Shown in pieces: positions 43,485 to 52,572 of a stretch of DNA of 64,000 nt. Position numbers and translations under genes: made by a program. Origin of the DNA: Fundicoccus sp052116145 (lineage in GTDB: Bacteria; Bacillota; Bacilli; Lactobacillales; Aerococcaceae); assembly GCF_052116145.1 (NCBI RefSeq), contig NZ_JBQKLQ010000006.1, forward strand, positions 62,001-126,000, given 5' to 3'. Under the pieces are notes generated by a model. It saw only the letters and a program-made list of their open reading frames with translations, had not been told where the DNA came from and made no database searches. Within the stretch, counting starts at the first letter, position 1. Each line of letters starts with the position of its first letter.

Positions 43485-45902
43485 TTATTTGCTCCTTTTC
43501 GTTAGTCGTCTATTTTCAAAAAAGGCGCTAATCATTCCTTTACTCCCTGACCAGAAATTTCCATTGACCATTCGAACAATTTCATTGACCATTCTTTGAT
43601 TTATTAAGCCACCAGTCATTTTTGCCATTGCTCGAAACGTCATATTATAATTAAAGTACAGGTTTAAATTAGGTTTTCCTTTGGCCATACTACGATTTAA
43701 TAAATAAGTTATTAATTGATAAGCTTTTCTAGCAACCCAACCTTTAGCATAATACATTTGTGATAAAGTATCGTTAACTCCTAATGGTTGAGCAGTGTTC
43801 CACTTCTTATCCGGTAAAGCTCTTGCGATTAGTATCTCATAAATATCATCTGATACATTCTGGATATTTGCCCCTCGATATTGTTCCAAAACTTCTTGAG
43901 TATAAATTCCTGATGCATCGATTCCTTCTTTTTCAACTGTTGCAAATAAATGAAGTTTCTGGCTACTTTCACCAATGGCTAAAGTATAATTCCCCGCTTC
44001 AATTTCCCATTTATTAGCCGATGGATTGAAAAATTCAAAGGCTCTCTCTGGTATTTCGATCGTTAGTTGCTTAGTTTCTCCAGGTTCCAAGAATACTTTT
44101 TGAAAAGCAACAAGTTCTTTTGAGCTTCTAAAAATGGCTGATTGTTCTTTAGAAAGATAAACTTGAGCCGTCTCAGCAGCTGGAATAGAACCAACATTGG
44201 TTAAAGCGAACGTCACTGCATGTTCAGATATCGTCAAATTAGAATAGACAAAGCTTGAATAACTCAATCCAAAACCAAACGGAAATTGGACTGGTATATT
44301 TGCTGTATCATAATAACGATACCCTACAAAAATACTTTCTTTATATTCACTCGTTGCCTCTAATCCAGGGTAATAATTTTTCGATGGTACGTCTTGATAC
44401 GACAATGGATAAGTTTCATTTAACTTACCTGAAGGTGAATGCTTCCCTGTCAATAAATCCCAAGTCGCTTGACCGCTTGCTTGTCCAGCTAAATATGTAT
44501 GTAAGATAGCTGATACTTTCCCCTCCCAGGGCAATGTCATTGGCGAACCACCACTTAATACAACGACTACATTCTTATTGATCGAACTAATACTTTCTAT
44601 TAAATGTTGCTGATTGCTAGGGAAATTCATGTCACTACGATCCATCCCCTCAGATTCTGATATCTCAGGTAATCCAGCAAAAATTATAACCACATCAGCT
44701 GCTTTAGCTCCTTCAATCGCTTCATCTATCAGTGTCTGATTGATAACATTTTCACGCGTATATCCCTTAAACAGCTGAACATTTGGATTAGAGAGGTCTT
44801 TAACAACTGATTCTATTGATTCTAACTGCGTTGGGTTAACCAAGGATGATCCTGAACCTTGATAACGTGGTTCAAAGGCAAAATCACCAATTAACGCAAT
44901 CTTCTTTTCCGTAGATATTGGCAGAATTTTGTCCTTGTTCTTTAAAAGTACCGCGCTATTGAGCGCCGCTTCATAGGCTAACTGATGATGTTGAAAAATT
45001 GTTTTTTCAGTCAAATCATCACTAGCTGTTTCATCATGTGCTAACTTCAATACAACAGATAATAACTCGTCTACTCGTTGATCCAATACTGTTTCACTTA
45101 ATCGGCCCTCTTCGACCGCTTGAGTTATTTCTAAAGCGCCAGCGACTCCGGTTCCCGGCATCTCAAGATGACTTCCTCTTTCAACGCCTAATACATGGTC
45201 GTTACTACCACCCCAGTCTGTCACCACCGCCCCCTCATAGTTCCATTCGTCATACAGTATATTTTCAAGCAAGTGTTGGTGTTCATTCGCATATTGACTA
45301 TTAATACGATTATAAGCAGTCATAATAAAGTCTGTTTTGGCTTCTTTAACGGATGCTTCAAATCCTGGAAGATAAATTTCACGCAAGGTTCTCTCATCAA
45401 TAATAGAATCATTCGACATCCGTCTTAATTCTTGGCTATTGACCGCGTAATGTTTAGGTGTCGCTGCCACTCCTTGACTTTGAATTCCTTTAATATACCC
45501 CACAGACATACGAGCCGTAAGATAAGGATCTTCACTGAAGTATTCAAAATTCCGTCCGCATAATGGATTTCTTTTAATATTTAAACCCGGTCCTAAAATA
45601 ACATTCACTCCGAGTTCACGTGCCTCTTTTCCCAAAGCTTGACCAATGCGATTAGCAAGTTCTTCATCCCAACTATTTGCTATCGTTGCTGCCGTGGGGA
45701 AACAAGTTGCTTCAATACTTTTATTTAAACCTAAATGATCTGCGCTTCCTAACTGTTTTCTGATACCATGTGGACCATCAGATAAGAATAATGATGGTAT
45801 GCCTAGATGTTTATAGTCTTGTGTTTGCCAAACGTTTTTCCCTGACATCAACGAAGCTTTTTCAAACAATGTCATTTTCTCAACAATGTCTTGATGTTTC
45901 AC
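43485..45902 (-). CDS. Glycoside hydrolase family 3, no signal peptide
   Basis: 805 residues from a GTG with GAGG just upstream. Family-3 N domain: GIPSLFLSDGPHGIRKQ near residue 35, GRNFEYFSEDPYLT near residue 115, TPKHYAVNSQE near residue 150, and the nucleophile Asp in GAVVTDWGGSNDH near residue 230. The C domain and FnIII-like domain follow (FPFGFGLSYSSF; AAETAQVYLS). A 140-residue helical extension at the end is common in related beta-glucosidases. It lacks a signal peptide and so is predicted cytosolic. It is probably a beta-glucosidase or related exo-enzyme; substrate is unknown. Confidence 0.92.
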   Translation of the reverse strand: MKHQDIVEKMTLFEKASLMSGKNVWQTQDYKHLGIPSLFLSDGPHGIRKQLGSADHLGLNKSIEATCFPTAATIANSWDEELANRIGQALGKEARELGVNVILGPGLNIKRNPLCGRNFEYFSEDPYLTARMSVGYIKGIQSQGVAATPKHYAVNSQELRRMSNDSIIDERTLREIYLPGFEASVKEAKTDFIMTAYNRINSQYANEHQHLLENILYDEWNYEGAVVTDWGGSNDHVLGVERGSHLEMPGTGVAGALEITQAVEEGRLSETVLDQRVDELLSVVLKLAHDETASDDLTEKTIFQHHQLAYEAALNSAVLLKNKDKILPISTEKKIALIGDFAFEPRYQGSGSSLVNPTQLESIESVVKDLSNPNVQLFKGYTRENVINQTLIDEAIEGAKAADVVIIFAGLPEISESEGMDRSDMNFPSNQQHLIESISSINKNVVVVLSGGSPMTLPWEGKVSAILHTYLAGQASGQATWDLLTGKHSPSGKLNETYPLSYQDVPSKNYYPGLEATSEYKESIFVGYRYYDTANIPVQFPFGFGLSYSSFVYSNLTISEHAVTFALTNVGSIPAAETAQVYLSKEQSAIFRSSKELVAFQKVFLEPGETKQLTIEIPERAFEFFNPSANKWEIEAGNYTLAIGESSQKLHLFATVEKEGIDASGIYTQEVLEQYRGANIQNVSDDIYEILIARALPDKKWNTAQPLGVNDTLSQMYYAKGWVARKAYQLITYLLNRSMAKGKPNLNLYFNYNMTFRAMAKMTGGLINQRMVNEIVRMVNGNFWSGSKGMISAFFENRRLTKRSK

Positions 45903-45930
45903 TTCCTCAATCCCCCCTCTACATAAATAA

Positions 45931-45990
45931 AATATGCTTCTAAGATGTGTTATCTTTACTTAGAAGATAATGCATCAAAGAAGCATATTT
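45931..45990 (-). terminator. Hairpin between two GH3 genes
   Basis: AATATGCTTCT and AGAAGCATATT pair, with smaller internal stems, and T-rich sequence follows on the minus strand. It would reduce or stop transcription from the secreted GH3 gene into the next one. Confidence 0.6.
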
Positions 45991-46039
45991 CTAAAATCGA
46001 TCAAACATTAAACACTGTTTGAATCAAATATCTTTTAAT

Positions 46040-48763
46040 CTAGTCAACATATGTTGCGGTTCTTTCGTCTTGAATAACGCCGCTATAATTTAAACCGAAA
46101 CCAAAATCATAACTATTACCGTCGCTATCTACATATGGAGTCATATCTCTTGCAACATCTTCTAACTGTGCTTCTACTGTATCCATATCGATTGGGAATT
46201 GGATTGGTAGTAAACCTTGAGGTTCGTGGTTTCCAAGGATCGTTTCTAATAATACAGAATCATCCACTCCAAACCCTACAATAATCGCATCTGCTTTATC
46301 TTCAAACTCTGACATTATAACTGGACCTTTAGCTTTCATTGCCACAAATAGTGGGATGTCTTTTCCAGATGCTTCAATCAACGCAGCTGCATTCAGTACA
46401 GCGTCTAGATCTGCTTCGTTTCCAATAATTGATGTTTTACCTTTGTAACTTCTGTTTTCTTTAGATCCATCCTCTAATACATCGCCACCGATTGATACTT
46501 CACGAACATTTTCTCCATCAGCTGTGTATGGACGGTATTGCAATGACAATGGATAGTACTCATTCTCCTCATTTAAACCTGCATTACTGAAGTTATTACC
46601 ATTATTTGGACTTTCCATACCGACAATCACTAAATCAACTTCAGATAAATCTGTTAGTAATTCATAACCAGTAACATTTCCTTCTTCATCTTTTATTGGT
46701 GTATCAGTAACCACTTCTTTGAAGTATTGTTGTGCTGATTCGATATTTAATGTCGCTTGATGCGTTGTAGTTATATCTCCACCAAATTGCCATTCAGTTT
46801 TAGTTGATGCTGGAATATAAACTGTTTTATCTTTATATGACTCAATGTCCCCAGCAGCAATCACATTATCTTTATTTTTAAGCATTACAACCGAGTCTAA
46901 CTGAGCTTGATAACCAGCTTCAACTTTATCAGCAGATGCTACAACTTCTTTTGATTCTTCAAGCACTAAGTATGGATTTTCGAAAGCACCTACTAACAAT
47001 GTATTACGAACAATTCGTTTACCACTTTCACGGAATCTTTCATCTGCTGGCTGATCAACTTCACCATTCTCAAATGCTGCTTCCCATAATTCATATGCAT
47101 CTAGAATAGGTTGCTTATCATTGTTTCCACCAAACATATCCATTCCTGATTTAATTATTTCGAAATGACGTTCTTCAACGGTACTGTCTTCATGTCCATA
47201 TGCTGATCCGCCAGGTCTATCTGGATTGTCATCACTAAATCGAGTGACACCCCAGTCAGTGACTAACACACCATCAAAGCCATCTTCTTGACGTAATTTT
47301 TGAATTAATTCTTCGTTATAAGCAGTCCCCACAAATTCCTCACCAAACAATGGATTTCCATCTGCATCTAATTGAATAGAATAAGATGTCATCATTGAAG
47401 TCACTTCGCTCGTTTCACCACTTAAATTCAAGCCACTATCGATGAATAATTGGTAATGCTCCTCAATGTTATCGCCAGGATACACGCCAAATTTCCCTTC
47501 AAATGTATGACTTTCTCGACCAGATTCACCTGGTCCATCACCTGGGAAGTGTTTAATCATAATATTAATTGAATCTGCTCCCCACCCCACATCATTACCT
47601 TCATCATCATAAGTGGATTGAGATTGATTTGCGTAAGCTTCTGCCATGTCTGATGCTAAGTCGATATCCTCACCAAACGTACCATCAATTCGTAACCAAC
47701 GTGGCTCTGTGGCTAATTCAATTTGAGGCCCTAAGGCGGTTGTTAATCCCATTGCACGATATTCTGCTGATGACATCTCCGAGAATTGACGCATGATATC
47801 GGGATTAAATGTTGCGGCTAATCCTAAATTGGACGGCCATCTTGATATATCTTCTCCAGCCGCATTGTATGCACCTGATGTATCTCCTGCTCCTGAACGA
47901 GGATCAGAACTAAAGTTAACAGGGATAATTGGCAAGCCATTATCTAACTGCTCTACAAAAGCTTGCATTTCATTTGCCCATTTAACAGTAGCATCTAAAT
48001 CATTCGGTCCTGCATGCAGTACGTTACGTAGATTATCATTTTCCAAGAATGTCTTCTGATCGTCAGTTAAGCCTGCAGCCTGATCTCTTTGATGTGAACT
48101 AAATAACATTAAGCCTGCAATTTGTTCAATGCTTAGTTCCTCTGATAAAGCGACAGCACGGGTTTCGGCATCTTCTCTCCAATCTTCCCAAACATCCAAC
48201 TTGCCATTACCATTCATGTCTTTAAAGTAGTATGTTTCTCCTTCGACTTCCTCAGTTAGAATTTGGATTCCACTATCTAAAGAGAATCCAATTCTAGGTC
48301 CTCCATTAGGATTATCAACAATAGCAAATTTTGTTTGACCATCATCATAGACCGTGTAATCAAAGTCGTATGCTACTGCTTGCTCACTCGCATAGGGATC
48401 TTCTGCTGAATCCTCCTCACTGGCATAGGGATCTTCACTAGCATAAGGGTCTTCACTAGCGTAAGGGTCTTCACTAGCATATGGATCTTCACTAGCATAA
48501 GGGTCTTCACTAGCATAAGGGTCTTCACTAGCATAAGGGTCTTCACTAGCGTAAGGATCTTCTGTAGCATATGGATCCTTTTCTTCGGAATCTTCAGTAG
48601 CATATGGATCCGCTTGTCCATATGCTTTTACATTTTGACTTTGACCTGCTAAACTACTAAATCCTTTTGCGGCTGCAACAGTTGTATTAATTCCTGCTGA
48701 AGAAACAGTAGCTAAAACTAACCCACAAATTAACACTCTATTTTTCCAAGTATTTTGTTTCAT
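46040..48763 (-). CDS. Secreted glycoside hydrolase family 3 with hexapeptide repeat tract
   Basis: 907 residues. A signal peptide (cleavage near VAAA) is followed by a tract of DPYASE/DPYATE hexapeptides (residues 52-127). The GH3 N domain covers about 150-590: MLFSSHQRDQAAGL, MIKHFPGDGPGESGRESH, and the nucleophile Asp in DGVLVTDWGVTRF near residue 500. The C domain follows and ends YDFGFGLNYSG. No LPXTG or membrane anchor is seen, so it is secreted or held by the acidic tract. GGAGG precedes the ATG, and the anchored GH3 gene lies 23 nt upstream. Confidence 0.92.
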   Translation of the reverse strand: MKQNTWKNRVLICGLVLATVSSAGINTTVAAAKGFSSLAGQSQNVKAYGQADPYATEDSEEKDPYATEDPYASEDPYASEDPYASEDPYASEDPYASEDPYASEDPYASEDPYASEEDSAEDPYASEQAVAYDFDYTVYDDGQTKFAIVDNPNGGPRIGFSLDSGIQILTEEVEGETYYFKDMNGNGKLDVWEDWREDAETRAVALSEELSIEQIAGLMLFSSHQRDQAAGLTDDQKTFLENDNLRNVLHAGPNDLDATVKWANEMQAFVEQLDNGLPIIPVNFSSDPRSGAGDTSGAYNAAGEDISRWPSNLGLAATFNPDIMRQFSEMSSAEYRAMGLTTALGPQIELATEPRWLRIDGTFGEDIDLASDMAEAYANQSQSTYDDEGNDVGWGADSINIMIKHFPGDGPGESGRESHTFEGKFGVYPGDNIEEHYQLFIDSGLNLSGETSEVTSMMTSYSIQLDADGNPLFGEEFVGTAYNEELIQKLRQEDGFDGVLVTDWGVTRFSDDNPDRPGGSAYGHEDSTVEERHFEIIKSGMDMFGGNNDKQPILDAYELWEAAFENGEVDQPADERFRESGKRIVRNTLLVGAFENPYLVLEESKEVVASADKVEAGYQAQLDSVVMLKNKDNVIAAGDIESYKDKTVYIPASTKTEWQFGGDITTTHQATLNIESAQQYFKEVVTDTPIKDEEGNVTGYELLTDLSEVDLVIVGMESPNNGNNFSNAGLNEENEYYPLSLQYRPYTADGENVREVSIGGDVLEDGSKENRSYKGKTSIIGNEADLDAVLNAAALIEASGKDIPLFVAMKAKGPVIMSEFEDKADAIIVGFGVDDSVLLETILGNHEPQGLLPIQFPIDMDTVEAQLEDVARDMTPYVDSDGNSYDFGFGLNYSGVIQDERTATYVD
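48416..48577 (-). repeat. 18-bp tandem repeat, nine units, inside the secreted GH3 gene
   Basis: Nine contiguous 18-bp units encode one DPYATE and eight DPYASE hexapeptides; two more copies lie outside, separated by short EDS-type spacers. Units differ mostly at third codon positions (GCA/GCG, TAT/TAC), so several are old, while three adjacent ones are identical. Length changes by slippage would stay in frame. Confidence 0.95.
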
Positions 48764-48786
48764 ATTGTCCTCCGTTAATAATCTTT

Positions 48787-51561
48787 TTATTGTGTTTCTG
48801 TTAGACTTGCTTTCTTAATTTTGTTAATAAGGAAATAAGCAAAAGTTAATAACACTAATACCATGACAACAACATATGCCAATAACCACCATGGGAAAGC
48901 TTGGTTAAAAGATTCAACCGCAGCAGAGTTTGCAACTGTATATAATATGTTCTTAGTTGCTTGTCTTAGCGCTTGTCTACCAGTATTCGTACCAGTACTT
49001 AATTCAGATGGTGCTCTACCAACAGGTGTTAACATTAAATCTCCACCGTTACGTATTGCTTGATCAGCGTCCATGAACCATTGGTAGTTATAGTCTGTAA
49101 TCACCATCCCTTCAAATCCCCACTCATCTCTTAGTACCGTATTAAGCAATGCATTATCTGCCCCTGCCCAAACTGGTCCAAGTCTATTAAATGAAGACAT
49201 GATAGCCGTTGTATTCCCTTCTTTAACTGGAATCTCAAAAGCTTTTAAGTATAGTTCACGAATTGCTTGCTCATTAGACCATGTTGTTACACCCAGACGA
49301 TTAATTTCCTGATCGTTTACTGCAAAATGTTTAACATACATGTACACGCCATCTTCTATCGCTGCTGCTGTGACGTTTGCTGCCATTTTTCCTGACAACA
49401 ATGGGTCTTCCGAGTAATACTCGAAATTTCTTCCTGAGAAAGGCGTGCGATGCAAGTTTACTGCCGGAGCATATAACCCTACAACATTATTTGCTAACGC
49501 TTCTAAGGCAAATGCTTTCCCCATTTGATTGGCTAAATCCATATTCCAAGTCGAACCAATCACAGTACCTGAATTAAATTGAACTCCTGTAACACCTGTT
49601 AACAAAGCATTAATTCCTGCTGGACCATCTACATCAGTTGTAGGTGGTTTTTCAACTGAATCGACTGCTTGAGTCGCATAGCCACCATATCCTATCAAGT
49701 TCACCATATCTTCAATAGATACTTGTTCTAGTAACTGATCCCATTTTGGATCATCGTAATCTAATCCTGTAAGATCTGACAGAACTAAACCATGATCCGC
49801 AAAAGTAATATCTACATCAGAATCATCATCTTCAACTGGAATTTCTTTAATTGCCGCTAACAGTTCTTCAGATGCCTCTTGATGGCTCGTTCTTTCAGTA
49901 GGGAGTGTTTCTTCCCAATTAGAACGACTAACATAGTTCAAATCAGCCTCTGCATGTTCAAACTGGGTTTCGGCGACTATATTATCTGAACTTCTTGGCG
50001 TATCATTGAAGACCACATTTTCCTCTTGTACATATTCAAATGAATCAATCACATCATGTGCGTTGTTCATTAATTTTATTTCATATGTACCCTTTTCCAA
50101 TACATAGGATTTTTCATTTAAATGGTCAAATGAAGCCATATCATCTACAGTAAAACTCAACTCTAGTTCTTCACTTGCATTAGCCTCTAGTAAGCTAGTT
50201 TTAGCAAAATCTGCTAAAACCACGTGAGATTTTTCAATACTCCCTTCGGTGTAAGGTGCGGTAAAGTATACTTGTACAACTTCTTTACCTGCAACATCTC
50301 CGGTATTGGTTACCTTGAGAGTTAAAGTAATCTGGCCATCTTCAACTTTACTGTCAATAATCTCTTGTTCAAATGTAGTGTAAGACAGACCATATCCAAA
50401 TGGATACTGAACCAATTCTTTGTAAGCTTCTTCATCGACTTCACCAGTCACATTATCAACAAAGCGCGTTTCATAAAATCGATATCCCATATAAATACCT
50501 TCGTTATAGTTAAGGAATTTTTCATATCGATTGTTTTCATCTCGACTATTTAAGTAAGCGAAATCACCAGCATTGTAATAAGCTGGGGCAGTAGTGACAT
50601 CGTAGGCGTAAGTGTCTACGAGTTTCCCAGATGGATTCACCTCGCCGGAAAGTATTTTTCCTAAAGCGTTATTCCCCGTTGAACCAGGTCCACCAATCCA
50701 TAAGGATGCTGTAATTGCATCATCTTTCAAGAATCCCAATTCCATCGCGTTACTAGAATTGATTACGACTATAACATTTTCAAAACCACTACCTTTAACA
50801 CGCTCTAGTAATTCTTCTTCAATATCTTGTAATTCAAGGTATGATTTGCCTGGCGTACCATTTTGTAACTCTTCCATGTCCATTGGCAAGTCACCACCTT
50901 CACCACCATTTCTTGAGAATATTACGAGGGCTACATCAGAATATTCAACAGCATTTTCTAATAATTCATCTGTAAATAAGTCCATATTGGGTTCATAAAT
51001 ATTGTAGTCCCCACCCGTTAAATTAAAATTATTCTGCTGATCTTTCTTAGGCTTATTGCCATCGTACAATTCAATTAGTTCAGGGTTTAAACTAAAACCG
51101 GCATTTTCTAATCCCTGTTGAATAGTGATATTATTAGATTCATCTGATGCTCCTGATCCAGAACCACCATATACAGTTGAAACTGAGCCGATACCAAATA
51201 CGTTCAATTGTTTATTATTGGATAATGGTAAACTATTGTCTTTGTTTTCCAATAAAACAATTCCTTCTTCTTGAATCGTTTCAGTCAGCGCCTTAGAATT
51301 GTTTTGCGCTTCAGTCAATGTTGTCTCATCTACCTGATTAGTTGCTAAATATAAATCGATTACATTACTAAACATATTGACAGCAATACTTGCGGCAGAC
51401 AATAAAACGAGAGTTAAACTCATAAGAACGACGTACCATTTGTTCTTCCTAAATAAATTTTTATTGGTCTTCTTAATTCCCCATATTGCTAGAACAATGA
51501 GGATTACTGAAACAGTTGGAACAATATAAGCCATTAAATTTGTAGTAAAATCTATCTTCAT
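48787..51561 (-). CDS. Membrane-anchored GH3 with permuted domain order
   Basis: 924 residues from the ATG at 51561, preceded by GAGGAG; an ATG 11 codons upstream lacks a site. Two membrane helices at the N-terminus flank a basic loop. The GH3 C domain comes first (VLLENKDNSLPLSNNKQ), then an FnIII-like part (AGKEVVQVYF), then the GH3 N domain (DVDGPAGINALL; GRNFEYYSEDPLLSGKM; KHFAVNDQEINR; nucleophile Asp in GMVITDYNYQW near residue 830). A third helix near the C-terminus (WWLLAYVVVMVLVLL) is followed by KIKK. The enzyme is thus tethered at both ends outside the cell. First gene of the series, facing the LytTR pair. Confidence 0.92.
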   Translation of the reverse strand: MKIDFTTNLMAYIVPTVSVILIVLAIWGIKKTNKNLFRKNKWYVVLMSLTLVLLSAASIAVNMFSNVIDLYLATNQVDETTLTEAQNNSKALTETIQEEGIVLLENKDNSLPLSNNKQLNVFGIGSVSTVYGGSGSGASDESNNITIQQGLENAGFSLNPELIELYDGNKPKKDQQNNFNLTGGDYNIYEPNMDLFTDELLENAVEYSDVALVIFSRNGGEGGDLPMDMEELQNGTPGKSYLELQDIEEELLERVKGSGFENVIVVINSSNAMELGFLKDDAITASLWIGGPGSTGNNALGKILSGEVNPSGKLVDTYAYDVTTAPAYYNAGDFAYLNSRDENNRYEKFLNYNEGIYMGYRFYETRFVDNVTGEVDEEAYKELVQYPFGYGLSYTTFEQEIIDSKVEDGQITLTLKVTNTGDVAGKEVVQVYFTAPYTEGSIEKSHVVLADFAKTSLLEANASEELELSFTVDDMASFDHLNEKSYVLEKGTYEIKLMNNAHDVIDSFEYVQEENVVFNDTPRSSDNIVAETQFEHAEADLNYVSRSNWEETLPTERTSHQEASEELLAAIKEIPVEDDDSDVDITFADHGLVLSDLTGLDYDDPKWDQLLEQVSIEDMVNLIGYGGYATQAVDSVEKPPTTDVDGPAGINALLTGVTGVQFNSGTVIGSTWNMDLANQMGKAFALEALANNVVGLYAPAVNLHRTPFSGRNFEYYSEDPLLSGKMAANVTAAAIEDGVYMYVKHFAVNDQEINRLGVTTWSNEQAIRELYLKAFEIPVKEGNTTAIMSSFNRLGPVWAGADNALLNTVLRDEWGFEGMVITDYNYQWFMDADQAIRNGGDLMLTPVGRAPSELSTGTNTGRQALRQATKNILYTVANSAAVESFNQAFPWWLLAYVVVMVLVLLTFAYFLINKIKKASLTETQ

Positions 51562-51648
51562 ATTTCTCTCCTCGTGAAAATTATTAGTACACACTTGCTA
51601 CTTCAATCCGTTAATTCTCCTTTCTTTACTTTATTTACTATTAACCTT

Positions 51649-51716
51649 AGTATAATTCTCCTTAAGCATTTGTTAACGCTTTCTTCATAACTAGTCATTT
51701 TATCTTCACAACTGGT
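51649..51716 (-). promoter_or_regulatory. LytTR-type operator and promoter of the GH3 operon
   Basis: On the minus strand the 9-bp repeats ACCAGTTGT (51708-51716) and ACTAGTTAT (51687-51695) are separated by exactly 12 bp, the spacing of AgrA/ComE-type LytTR sites. A TATACT -10 box (51649-51654) follows 32 bp on. The -35 position (GTTAAC) is poor, as expected for an activator-dependent promoter. Binding by the divergent regulator at 51865 is inferred. The rest of the 303-bp interval holds that gene's own promoter, not clearly seen. Confidence 0.7.
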
Positions 51717-51864
51717 AACGCTTTTATTTTTGATGGTTCTATTCTAAAATAAAAGCTGAAAGATTTATTTCTTAACAAACTGTGGTAAGATTATTGTCAG
51801 ATGTCTATTTAATCATTACTATTCTATCTGATATTCTAGTCAGCCCCACACGGAGGTGTTTATA

Positions 51865-52572
51865 ATATTAAATATAGCAATTGTCGAAGATCAGCAAGAG
51901 GAAAGACTCAAAGTAGCTAGTTTTATTCAAACGTATGCCGAAAAATTTAATTTATCAATTAACATCGAATTTTATTCTGATGGCATTGAAATTATTGATA
52001 AATATGATGCAAAATATGACATCATTTATTTGGACGTCGAAATGGAATACCTAGATGGTATGTCTGCTGCAAAAAAAATTAGAGAATATGATTCCGAAGT
52101 TTTACTTGTGTTTATAACCAATCATTCACAAGTAGCTATTCAAGGGTATTCTGTTGAGGCAACAGATTTCCTACTAAAACCACTAAGTTATTTTACTTTC
52201 TCCACTCATTTTGAAAAGATTATTAAAAAAACATCTTTGCAAGAAACTAGCATCTACTTAAAAGTTGGTGGTATCTTGCAAAGAATCAACTTGAAAGAAA
52301 TCTTATATTTTGAAAGCCAAGGACATAATATTCTAGTCCATACAACAGCTAAAACTATTCAAATTACTGAAACTTTAAGACATTTAGAAACGAAACTCGA
52401 CCACTCATTTTTCCGTTGTAATCACTCTTTTATCGTCAACATGAACCACGTTCATGGAATCGAAGCCAATGACATTATCCTAACCAATTATGAAAAAATA
52501 CCAGTTAGTCGCTCAAAAAAGAAAGATTTTTTAAGCCACCTAACAGAATTCATAGGAGATGAACTAATTTGA
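51865..52572 (+). CDS. LytTR response regulator of the GH3 locus
   Basis: About 235 residues. The receiver starts LNIAIVEDQQEERLKVA, with the phospho-acceptor Asp in DIIYLDVEMEYLDGMSA near residue 54. The LytTR domain occupies the last 105 residues (ILYFESQGHNILVHT; FFRCNHSFIVNMNHV; IPVSRSKKKDFL). GGAGG (51852-51856) stands 8 nt before an ATA at 51865, which would give the family's usual MLNIAI start. The only standard in-frame option, GTG at 51856, overlaps the ribosome site. The end overlaps the kinase start by 4 nt (TTGA). Confidence 0.88.
   Translation: MLNIAIVEDQQEERLKVASFIQTYAEKFNLSINIEFYSDGIEIIDKYDAKYDIIYLDVEMEYLDGMSAAKKIREYDSEVLLVFITNHSQVAIQGYSVEATDFLLKPLSYFTFSTHFEKIIKKTSLQETSIYLKVGGILQRINLKEILYFESQGHNILVHTTAKTIQITETLRHLETKLDHSFFRCNHSFIVNMNHVHGIEANDIILTNYEKIPVSRSKKKDFLSHLTEFIGDELI

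Noticed and set aside
48373..48621. An 82-codon frame of repeated MLVKTL units on the minus strand
   Set aside because: It is the out-of-frame reading of the DPYASE repeats inside the secreted GH3 gene and has no ribosome site.
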